This document shows, piece by piece, positions 6,459 through 13,190 of a DNA stretch of 13,190 nt. Location: positions 1 through 13,190 of the forward strand of contig CAMWXF010000013.1 in NCBI GenBank assembly GCA_947178115.1, read 5' to 3'. Under the pieces are notes generated by a model. The model worked only from the letters and a program-made list of their open reading frames with translations, did not search any database and was not told the DNA's origin. Source of the DNA: an uncultured Lachnospiraceae bacterium (GTDB lineage Bacteria > Bacillota > Clostridia > Lachnospirales > Lachnospiraceae). How positions within the stretch are numbered: the stretch's first letter is position 1; each line of letters begins with the position of its first letter. The position numbers and the translations under genes are program-made.

Positions 6459-7639
6459 ACGGATGGAAAAATATATTAGTAACCTTTGGATTCGTACTAT
6501 TCGTCAGCCTGATTGCTTCCGCCCTTACGGCCATGCTTGCCTCTTATCACTACAGCCGGGTACAATTTGACCTGTTAAATACTATCTGCGGGGAAATACT
6601 GGCACAGGAACCGGAAACAAAGCAAATGATCGCCGCCGCGCTTAAGGAATATGCCTGTCAGGAAACTGACATCAACGCAGAGACTGATATTTTATCTTCT
6701 TTAGGCTATCGCATATCTGATCTGGCCGCTCCCGATTACAGACAGAATATTTTATTTACGTCAGCAGGATTCTTAGCAGGAATCCTGCTTTTTATCCTTA
6801 CCTTTCTGTATAGAAACCATAAAGAATCCTTGCGTATCCGGGCACTGGCCGATTATCTGGAACAGGTTAATATGGGAAAAGCCGTTATCCTTTCCACTTC
6901 CGGAGAAGATAATTTTGCGAAGCTGGAAGATGAAATCTATAAGACCGTGACCTATCTCTATCAGACAAAAGATTCGGCAGTGCAGGCCAAAAAGGATTTC
7001 GCGCAAAACCTGTCCAACATTGCACATCAAATCAAAACACCCATTACTGCCATTTCCTTATCGTTACAGATGATGAAGCAAAATTCCGACAACAGGCATC
7101 TGGAAAAGATAGAAAAACAGCTTCTGCGAATCACTCACCTAGAAGAATCCCTGCTTATATTATCGCGGCTTGATGCCGGAACTCTGCCGCTTCAGAAAAC
7201 GGAGACGGATGTTTTTACCCTGCTTGTCCTTTCAGCGGACAATCTGCAGGAACTGCTTGCTGAATCCGGTACTTCTGTTGACATTCCGGAACTTGGTGAA
7301 ATGGCGGTCACTATCGATCCGGAATGGACAATGGAAGCGCTTATGAATCTGATGAAAAACTGTATCGAGCACAGCCGTGGAGGAAATATCCATTGTTCCT
7401 ATACACAGAACCCGTTATACACTGAAATCCTTATGTGGGACGAAGGGACAGGATTTACATGTGAGGACTTACCGTATCTTTTTGAACGGTTTTATCGGGG
7501 ACAAAATGCGCATGAAGGCGGGATTGGAATCGGATTAGCACTGTCAAAAGAGATTATTGAACGTCAGAACGGTACGATACGGGCCGGAAACATGCCTGCC
7601 GGCGGTGCCCTTTTTGAAATTCGTTTCTACTGTCACTGA
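6455..7639 (+). CDS. Sensor histidine kinase of the ABC exporter module
   Basis: A 394-residue membrane kinase with two transmembrane segments (about 8-29 and 99-119) flanking an extracytoplasmic part of about 70 residues (30-98). The dimerisation helix carries H191 in NIAHQIKTPITAI. The ATPase domain shows N302 in LMNLMKNCIEHS, WDEGTGF (328-334), LFERFYRG (343-349) and GGIGIGLALSKEII (355-368). BceS-type intramembrane kinases have only a very short loop between the two helices. Here the loop is longer, so direct sensing of a ligand outside the membrane is possible. Its last codons overlap the operator in front of the ABC genes. It should phosphorylate the regulator encoded just upstream. Confidence 0.94.
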   Translation: MNGWKNILVTFGFVLFVSLIASALTAMLASYHYSRVQFDLLNTICGEILAQEPETKQMIAAALKEYACQETDINAETDILSSLGYRISDLAAPDYRQNILFTSAGFLAGILLFILTFLYRNHKESLRIRALADYLEQVNMGKAVILSTSGEDNFAKLEDEIYKTVTYLYQTKDSAVQAKKDFAQNLSNIAHQIKTPITAISLSLQMMKQNSDNRHLEKIEKQLLRITHLEESLLILSRLDAGTLPLQKTETDVFTLLVLSADNLQELLAESGTSVDIPELGEMAVTIDPEWTMEALMNLMKNCIEHSRGGNIHCSYTQNPLYTEILMWDEGTGFTCEDLPYLFERFYRGQNAHEGGIGIGLALSKEIIERQNGTIRAGNMPAGGALFEIRFYCH

Positions 7640-7663
7640 GTTGTAATTTTCCTTTGCTATACT
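7631..7663 (+). promoter_or_regulatory. Promoter and candidate regulator site of the ABC exporter genes
   Basis: TGTCAC (7631-7636) and TGTAAT (7642-7647) repeat the arrangement seen at 5711-5727. TATACT (7658-7663) starts exactly 16 nt after the second half-site begins, the same geometry as in the regulator promoter. The site overlaps the kinase stop codon. It predicts separate, regulator-driven transcription of the ATPase and permease. Confidence 0.6.
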
Positions 7664-7690
7664 GTTTGCAACAGGAAAGGAGTTGACAAA

Positions 7691-8386
7691 ATGGAAATTT
7701 TAAAATGTGAAGGCGTCCGAAAGGTTTACGGCGCCGGCAGTAATCAGGTCGTGGCACTGAACGGGATCGACCTGACAATCAACAGAGGTGATTTTGTCGC
7801 AATCATCGGGGCATCCGGATCCGGTAAATCTACCCTGCTGCATATTCTCGGCAGCGTGGATAAGCCCACAAGCGGGAAAGTGATCGTGGACGGAACAGAC
7901 CTTTCCGGATTAAACCGGACACAGTCTGCAATTTTCCGACGCCGAAAAGTCGGTCTGGTGTATCAGTTTTACAATCTGATTCCCACACTCACAGTACAAA
8001 AGAACATCCTTATGCCCCTTGCGCTTGACCGAAAGAAGCCCAATCCGGAATATTTTGAGAAGATTACCGCTTCACTCGGTATCTCCGATAAATTTGATGC
8101 TCTGCCAAACCAGCTCTCCGGCGGACAACAGCAGAGAGTTGCTATTGCACGCTCCCTGATCTACCGACCGGCTCTGCTTCTGGCGGACGAGCCAACCGGT
8201 AATCTGGACCAGAAGAATTCTAAAGAAATCATTGATCTGCTGAAACTGTCCAACCGCAATCTGGAACAGACCATACTGCTGATTACTCATGATGAGAAGG
8301 TGGCTCTTGAAGCGGAACGCATTATCACCATAGAAGACGGGCGCATTATCAGTGATAAACGGCGGGAGGTGAACTCGTTGTCATAG
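7691..8386 (+). CDS. ABC transporter ATP-binding protein (MacB/BceA type)
   Basis: A 231-residue cytoplasmic nucleotide-binding subunit, standard length for the MacB/LolD/BceA group. It has Walker A GASGSGKST (40-48), a Q-loop glutamine in VYQFYNLIPTLTV (Q92), signature LSGGQQQRVAIARSL (142-156), Walker B LLLADEPTG (162-170) and H-loop ITHDE (H200). The ATG lies 8 nt after AAAGGAG. It should form a dimer that powers the FtsX-type permease encoded next. The pair probably exports or removes a membrane-active compound such as an antimicrobial peptide, which is inferred from the linked two-component system and family habit. Confidence 0.95.
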   Translation: MEILKCEGVRKVYGAGSNQVVALNGIDLTINRGDFVAIIGASGSGKSTLLHILGSVDKPTSGKVIVDGTDLSGLNRTQSAIFRRRKVGLVYQFYNLIPTLTVQKNILMPLALDRKKPNPEYFEKITASLGISDKFDALPNQLSGGQQQRVAIARSLIYRPALLLADEPTGNLDQKNSKEIIDLLKLSNRNLEQTILLITHDEKVALEAERIITIEDGRIISDKRREVNSLS

Positions 8387-8407
8387 AATACATGACAGCA
8401 ATCGGAT

Positions 8408-10633
8408 ATGTGGAAAGATTATTCATCAGGCTATATCAAAAACAACCGTTCCTCGGGTCTGGCCGTTATGATAGCGGCATTTATTTCCGCTCTGCTTTTA
8501 TCCCTGTTATGCGGAATATTTTATAATCTGTGGAAGTACGAGGTTGAGAGAATCGAACTGGAAGAGGGCGGCTGGCAAAGCCGGCTCGCCGGGGAAATTA
8601 GTTCGGAAGATATAGAACTCATCAGGAATTTTGCCCATGTAAAAGAGGTGGCGGTAAATGAAAAGGAAAGCACCACAGCGGAAACGGTAACCGATCTTTA
8701 TTTTGATGATTACAGAACCGTTCTTTCCGATACGCCCCACATCGCCGAACTTGTCGGGATTTCTCCGGAAAAGGTTATTTATAACTATCCACTTTTGGCA
8801 ATGTATTTGATTCGTGACGAAAATGATACCGCGCCAAGGCTGCTGTTTCCGATGTTTATTCTGATCACGGCACTGGCATCTTTTTCGCTGATTGTGATTA
8901 TACACAATTCCTTTGCCGTATCCATGAATGCAAGGATTCACCAGTTCGGCATTTTTTCAAGTATCGGAGCCACGCCGAAACAGATTCGGACATGCCTTTT
9001 GCAGGAAGCGTTCACTCTTTGTGCCGCGCCGATCGTAATCGGAAATCTGCTTGGCATCGCCGGCAGCATAGGACTGATAGAACTGTCAAATATTGTGTTA
9101 GGAAACGATATTCCGGGACGACATAAGGCAGTTCCCGGATATCATCCGCTGGTTCTTGTCCTGACGCTTATTGTAACCATGGCCACAATCTGGATCTCCG
9201 CATGGCTTCCGGCAATCAAATTAAGCAGAATGACACCGCTTGAGGCAATTAAGAACACGGGGGAACTGCAGTTAAAACGTAAGAAGAACTCTCGGATACT
9301 CACTGCTTTATTCGGTGTGAAAGGGGAACTTGCCGGAAATGCATTGAAGGCACAGAGGAAAGCTTTACGGACGGCATCACTGTCCCTGATATTATCTTCC
9401 ATGGCATTTATGATCATGCAATGCTTTTTCGCGACTTCAGAAATCAGTACAAGAGAGACTTATTTTGAAAGATATCAGGATGCCTGGGACATCATGGTCA
9501 CAGTTAAAGATACGGACGCGGATCTGTTCGATAAAACAGAAGCAATCCAAGAGCTAACAGGTGTAAAAAGCGCCATCATATATCAAAAGGCAGCGGCCAA
9601 AAGAATCATCACGGAAGAAGAAATGAGCGAGGATATGAAATCCTTCGGCGGTTTTTCCCATGCTTCCGATCATTATGTGACGAAGGTTAATGACGGATGG
9701 CTGGTAAGCGTTCCGATCATGATACTGGATGATAACAGCTTCCTAAACTATTGTGAGCAGCTTGACATTACGCCGCAGCTTGACGGAGCGGTAATATTAA
9801 ATATGATTCGTGATGTGACCAATCCTGATTTCAGGCACCCTGAATTTATGCCCTATGTAAACGCACCCGGTACCGGAGAACACATGACAAGTATTCTGAG
9901 GCAGTCGGGAAATGAGGAAATCACCGCAGAAATTCCTGTCTTGTCTTATACGACGGAAGTGCCCGTTTTAAGGGAAGAGTATGCGACGCTTGACTATTAT
10001 GAGCTCGTACATTTTATTCCGATGTCTTTATGGAAAGAAATGAAAGAACGGATCGGGGGAATGGAAAAGGATCTCTATATTCGTGTGCTTGGCAGGGAAA
10101 ATGTGACATTGGAAGAACTGCATACAATACAAAATGAGATTCATCAACTCATTGATCCGGCTTATCTATCAGAAAGCGAGAACCGAATCCAAGAATATGA
10201 AACCAACAATAAACAATTGCAGGGAATACGGACAGTATTTAGCGGTTTCTGTGTTCTGCTTGCCATCATCGGGATCGGTAATGTATTTTCCAATACGCTG
10301 GGTTTCGTACGCCAGAGAAAAAGAGAATTCGCGCGGTATATGTCTGTCGGTCTGACACCGGAAGAAATCGGAAAGATGTTCCGAATCGAGGCGTTTGTCA
10401 TAGCAGGTCGCCCTTTTCTAATCACCCTTCCATTGGCTGTGATCACAGTATGGTTCATGTTACGTATGAGCTATCTTGAAGTGGGAGAGTTCCTGAAGGA
10501 TGCTCCTCTGATCCCGATTGCTGTCTTCATGTTGACTGTTATTGGGTTTATCACGTTAGCTTATTATCTCGGCTGGCGTAATATACGTAACATCAGCTTA
10601 TCCGAAGTTTTACGGGATGATACAATGTTATAA
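8408..10633 (+). CDS. FtsX-type ABC transporter permease, 741 residues
   Basis: A large inner-membrane permease with two FtsX-type units. Predicted transmembrane segments lie near 17-40, 144-168, 196-226, 247-270, 321-341, 607-628, 663-686 and 700-722, a 1+3+1+3 pattern. Extracytoplasmic regions of about 100 (41-143) and about 265 residues (342-606) lie between them. Each unit has the family's cytoplasmic motif: RIHQFGIFSSIGATPKQI (176-193) and RKREFARYMSVGLTPEEI (637-654). This resembles MacB/Vex-like mechanotransmission permeases more than ten-helix BceB, although the linked OmpR system recalls Bce modules. It follows the ATPase by 21 nt. The ATG at 8408 lacks a good ribosome site nearby, and in-frame stops upstream exclude a longer start, so coupling to ATPase translation is likely. 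Confidence 0.92.
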   Translation: MWKDYSSGYIKNNRSSGLAVMIAAFISALLLSLLCGIFYNLWKYEVERIELEEGGWQSRLAGEISSEDIELIRNFAHVKEVAVNEKESTTAETVTDLYFDDYRTVLSDTPHIAELVGISPEKVIYNYPLLAMYLIRDENDTAPRLLFPMFILITALASFSLIVIIHNSFAVSMNARIHQFGIFSSIGATPKQIRTCLLQEAFTLCAAPIVIGNLLGIAGSIGLIELSNIVLGNDIPGRHKAVPGYHPLVLVLTLIVTMATIWISAWLPAIKLSRMTPLEAIKNTGELQLKRKKNSRILTALFGVKGELAGNALKAQRKALRTASLSLILSSMAFMIMQCFFATSEISTRETYFERYQDAWDIMVTVKDTDADLFDKTEAIQELTGVKSAIIYQKAAAKRIITEEEMSEDMKSFGGFSHASDHYVTKVNDGWLVSVPIMILDDNSFLNYCEQLDITPQLDGAVILNMIRDVTNPDFRHPEFMPYVNAPGTGEHMTSILRQSGNEEITAEIPVLSYTTEVPVLREEYATLDYYELVHFIPMSLWKEMKERIGGMEKDLYIRVLGRENVTLEELHTIQNEIHQLIDPAYLSESENRIQEYETNNKQLQGIRTVFSGFCVLLAIIGIGNVFSNTLGFVRQRKREFARYMSVGLTPEEIGKMFRIEAFVIAGRPFLITLPLAVITVWFMLRMSYLEVGEFLKDAPLIPIAVFMLTVIGFITLAYYLGWRNIRNISLSEVLRDDTML

Positions 10634-10639
10634 TATCAA

Positions 10640-10812
10640 TCAATAACCAGCCTGAACGGATAGAGAATTCTCAAGGAGGCCCTAGAACAGCGCCAGCACT
10701 TAGCGAGGTTAAAAGTTGCGAAGCAACTTTCGAGCTTAGTGTCTGCTGCGCTGTGAAAGGAGCGAAAGCGGGCCGACGGAGAATTCTCTATCTGTTCAGG
10801 CGTCACTATTGA
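10640..10812. repeat. Large imperfect palindrome with nested helices (MITE-like or structured RNA)
   Basis: Arms of 23 bp (10650-10672 and 10779-10801) are complementary except at one position and contain GAGAATTCTC. Inside them are further pairs: GGCCC 10678-10682 with GGGCC 10770-10774, CAGCGC 10688-10693 with GCGCTG 10748-10753, CACTTAGC 10697-10704 with GCTTAGTG 10734-10741 (one mismatch), and a perfect apical hairpin AAAGTTGC 10712-10719 / GCAACTTT 10723-10730. A GC-GAAA-GC mini-hairpin lies at 10762-10769. Outside, TCAATA 10640-10645 pairs with TATTGA 10807-10812. It has no coding content, no T tract and no clear target duplication. It lies between convergent operons and may also end transcription from both sides. 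Confidence 0.8.
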
Positions 10813-10823
10813 GATAAATAATG

Positions 10824-10961
10824 TTAATGGCATCCCCCACCGCAGCGTGTACAATCTCCGCCACATTGAAGCGACTTGCCCGCTTTTTTATCTTTAATCA
10901 TACTCCGTATCGCAAGCGCCGCCGCGCCCGCTACGATCAATAATACGATTGCTGTTCCCAT
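10824..10961 (-). CDS. FeoB-associated Cys-rich membrane protein, 45 residues
   Basis: A very short gene directly downstream of feoB. The protein begins MGTAIVLLIVAGAAALAIRS, one membrane helix (about 3-19). A basic stretch (KDKKAGKS) follows, and then a C-terminal cluster CGGDCTRCGGGC with cysteines 33, 37, 40 and 44. This layout matches the FeoB-associated Cys-rich membrane protein family, which is thought to assist ferrous iron transport; the cysteines could bind metal on the cytoplasmic face. AAAAGGAG lies 8 nt before the ATG at 10961. The gap to feoB is 62 nt with no promoter that stands out, so co-transcription with feoB is expected. The match rests on architecture and context. Confidence 0.85.
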   Translation of the reverse strand: MGTAIVLLIVAGAAALAIRSMIKDKKAGKSLQCGGDCTRCGGGCH

Positions 10962-11023
10962 GTAACCGGCTCCTTTTGACTATCTAATATTATATTCATA
11001 ATATACCTTATCTTACTTTACCT

Positions 11024-13186
11024 CTATTTCGCCGCTTTTGCAAACTTTGTCGTATCCACCTTCAGGTCATCCGCCTCTTTATATGGTCTGAACAACAGAT
11101 ACAGGAATCCGATCACAAGAAGAATTGCCACCACTGTTCCGATTCCAAAACCGCCGCCCGCAAAGAAAGTTCCAAGCTGATAAATGCACATAGCCACGAT
11201 ATATGCCAGTACACTCTGATAACCGATGGCAAACCAGAACCACTTGGCATTGTTCATCTCTCTCTTGATCGCACCCATCGCCGCAAAACAAGGTGCACAC
11301 AGCAGATTGAATGCGAGGAAACCGAATGCCGCAACGGGTGTCATAACCGCTGCCAGATTACCCCATACTTCCGCACCGTCCTCTGCCACTTCCGCAAAGC
11401 CGAACAGCATACCAAAAGTTGCCACCACATTCTCTTTTGCGATAAGACCGGTAACTGCTGCCACTGCCATCTTCCAGCCTTCGCCCGCTTGTGTCCATCC
11501 GAGTGGCGTGAAGATCCAGGCGATCGCACTTCCGATTTTCGCGAGAATACTGGAATCAAGCTGTTCCGCCTCCAGCATACCGAAACTGCCGTCAGCCCAT
11601 CCGAAGCTCATCAGAAACCAAAGTACGATGGTAGACAGAAGAATGATCGTTCCAGCCTTTTTGATAAAGGACCATCCGCGCTCCCACATACTTCTAAGTA
11701 CCGCACCCACGGTAGGCATATGATATGCCGGAAGCTCCATAACGAACGGTGCCGGATCTCCTGCGAACATCTTTGTCTTTTTTAAGATAATACCGGAGCA
11801 GATGATTGCTGCAATACCAATCAGCCATGCACCCCATGCAACCGCACCTGAGTTATCGAAGAACGCACCTGCAATCAACGCAATAATAGGAAGTTTCGCA
11901 CCACATGGAATAAAGGTAGTCGTCATAATCGTCATCTTGCGATCCCTGTCATTTTCAATCGTACGGGACGCCATGATACCCGGCACACCGCAGCCCGTAC
12001 CGATAAGAATCGGAATAAAGGACTTGCCTGACAGACCGAACTTACGGAAAATACGGTCCATGATAAACGCAACACGCGCCATATACCCGCAGGACTCCAG
12101 AAATGCGAGGAATATGAACAGCACAAGCATCTGCGGCACGAATCCGAGAACCGCACCTACACCTGCCACAATACCGTCTAAGATCAAGCCCTGCAGCCAA
12201 TCCGCACAACCTATACTTACAAGCAAGCTCTCAATGGCAGGCGGTATGATCTCCCCGAACAGCACATCGTTCGTCCAATCTGTCAGAATTCCGCCGATTG
12301 TTGTTACGGATATATAATATACGATAAACATAACAAGAGCAAAGATTGGAAGCGCCAGCCACCTGTTTGTCACGACTTTGTCAATCTTATCGGAAGTTGT
12401 CATGACATTCTTTTTATTCTTGACAACACAATCCTTAATAATGGATGCAATATAGACATATCGCTCGTTCGTAATAATACTCTCCGTATCATCGTCGAAC
12501 GCTTTCTCCAGATCGGCGATTTCTCTGCTTACATCCGGTACGCTGCTCATCTGCTCTTTGATCTTAGAGTCTTTCTCTAATAATTTGATGGCAAAAAATC
12601 TCTTCTGATCCTCAGCAACGCCTTTTAACATAGCAGTCACGGACGCAATGACATCTTCTACTCTCTCATCGAATTTATGCACGATGGGCTGTGCTTTTCT
12701 ACCCGCAAGAGCCACTGCCTTATCCGCCGCCTGCTCTATGCCAGTACCTTTCAGTGCAGAAATCTCCACCACTTCACAGCCCAAAGCCGCGCTCAGTTTT
12801 TCCGGAGAGATCTTATCCCCGTTTTTGTTGACAAGATCCATCATGTTGACTGCCATCACTACCGGGATACCCAGTTCCAACAACTGTGTGGACAGGTATA
12901 GATTACGCTCGATATTCGTACCGTCCACAATATTAATGATCGCATCAGGTCTTTCACTTATCAGGTAATTTCTTGCCACCACTTCTTCCAATGTGTACGG
13001 TGACAGCGAATAAATCCCCGGCAGATCCATAATAATCACATCTTTATTTCCCTTTAACTTACCCTCTTTCTTCTCCACCGTAACGCCCGGCCAGTTTCCC
13101 ACGAACTGGTTAGACCCTGTCAGAGCATTAAAAAGTGTTGTCTTACCGCAGTTAGGGTTTCCTGCGAGTGCAATTTTTACTGACAT
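11024..13186 (-). CDS. feoB: Ferrous iron transport protein B
   Basis: A 720-residue inner-membrane Fe(II) transporter with an N-terminal G-protein domain. G1 is GNPNCGKTT (9-17), the G2 threonine is T36 in WPGVTVEKKEG, G3 is DLPG (54-57), G4 is NMMD (114-117) and G5 is ISALKG (about 141-146). A helical spacer (about 160-270) leads into the membrane region. There the Gate motifs GTGCGVPGIMASRT and FIPCGAKLPI are visible, followed by GLIAKENVVATFG and a long C-terminal bundle. The length fits single-polypeptide FeoB without a fused FeoA. The ATG at 13186 gives the standard MSVKIALAGNPN start. Its ribosome site, promoter and any feoA lie beyond the right edge. The Cys-rich mini-protein follows downstream. 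Regulation, by Fur or DtxR-like repressors in most bacteria, cannot be seen. Confidence 0.97.
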   Translation of the reverse strand: MSVKIALAGNPNCGKTTLFNALTGSNQFVGNWPGVTVEKKEGKLKGNKDVIIMDLPGIYSLSPYTLEEVVARNYLISERPDAIINIVDGTNIERNLYLSTQLLELGIPVVMAVNMMDLVNKNGDKISPEKLSAALGCEVVEISALKGTGIEQAADKAVALAGRKAQPIVHKFDERVEDVIASVTAMLKGVAEDQKRFFAIKLLEKDSKIKEQMSSVPDVSREIADLEKAFDDDTESIITNERYVYIASIIKDCVVKNKKNVMTTSDKIDKVVTNRWLALPIFALVMFIVYYISVTTIGGILTDWTNDVLFGEIIPPAIESLLVSIGCADWLQGLILDGIVAGVGAVLGFVPQMLVLFIFLAFLESCGYMARVAFIMDRIFRKFGLSGKSFIPILIGTGCGVPGIMASRTIENDRDRKMTIMTTTFIPCGAKLPIIALIAGAFFDNSGAVAWGAWLIGIAAIICSGIILKKTKMFAGDPAPFVMELPAYHMPTVGAVLRSMWERGWSFIKKAGTIILLSTIVLWFLMSFGWADGSFGMLEAEQLDSSILAKIGSAIAWIFTPLGWTQAGEGWKMAVAAVTGLIAKENVVATFGMLFGFAEVAEDGAEVWGNLAAVMTPVAAFGFLAFNLLCAPCFAAMGAIKREMNNAKWFWFAIGYQSVLAYIVAMCIYQLGTFFAGGGFGIGTVVAILLVIGFLYLLFRPYKEADDLKVDTTKFAKAAK

Positions 13187-13190
13187 TTTT

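Noticed and set aside
10650..10801. The large palindrome as a simple rho-independent terminator
   Set aside because: Neither side is followed by a T run in the direction of transcription, and the multi-helix interior is far larger than a terminator needs. A terminating side effect is still possible.
10636..10866. 76-residue reading frame on the minus strand across the palindrome
   Set aside because: It runs through both arms of the inverted repeat and overlaps the end of the FeoB-associated gene in another frame. It has no ribosome site and no recognisable domain.

Overview
The window looks like chromosome of a Gram-positive Clostridia, most likely a Lachnospiraceae-type gut Firmicute. The reasons are strong AGGAG-type ribosome sites, a LytTR regulator paired with an AgrC-like kinase, an OmpR two-component system joined to an FtsX-type ABC exporter, and FeoB followed by a Cys-rich FeoB-associated mini-protein. 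This placement is inferred from gene content, not from a database match. No rRNA, tRNA, CRISPR array, transposase or phage gene is visible.

Left part (1-4139, all minus strand): a LytTR response regulator (running off the left edge) lies downstream of its GHKL sensor kinase, and both can be read from a promoter at 1948-1976. Upstream is an XRE regulator with its own promoter; its C-terminal half is a solenoid-like run with glycine about every fifth residue. Next is an AT-rich gene for a STAND/ORC-like ATPase with a C-terminal winged helix. Its near-consensus promoter is overlaid with TATATAA repeats.

Centre (4140-10633, all plus strand): a MATE-family efflux gene has a promoter preceded by two tandem GGTTA-N6-TAACC palindromes. 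It is followed by a four-gene drug- or peptide-response module: OmpR regulator, histidine kinase, ABC ATPase and a 741-residue FtsX-type permease. The promoters before the regulator and before the ATPase carry the same TGTCAC-N5-TGTAA(C/T) site with identical spacing to the -10. This suggests the regulator activates both its own operon and the exporter genes.

Right part (10634-13190): a large imperfect palindrome of about 150 bp with 23-bp arms and nested inner helices separates the exporter operon from the convergent iron genes. On the minus strand, feoB (ferrous iron uptake) is followed by a 45-residue FeoB-associated Cys-rich membrane protein that is easily missed.

The least explained items are the palindromic element, the glycine-pentad XRE protein and the repeat-laden promoter of the ATPase. 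None of them amounts to a demonstrated new system.
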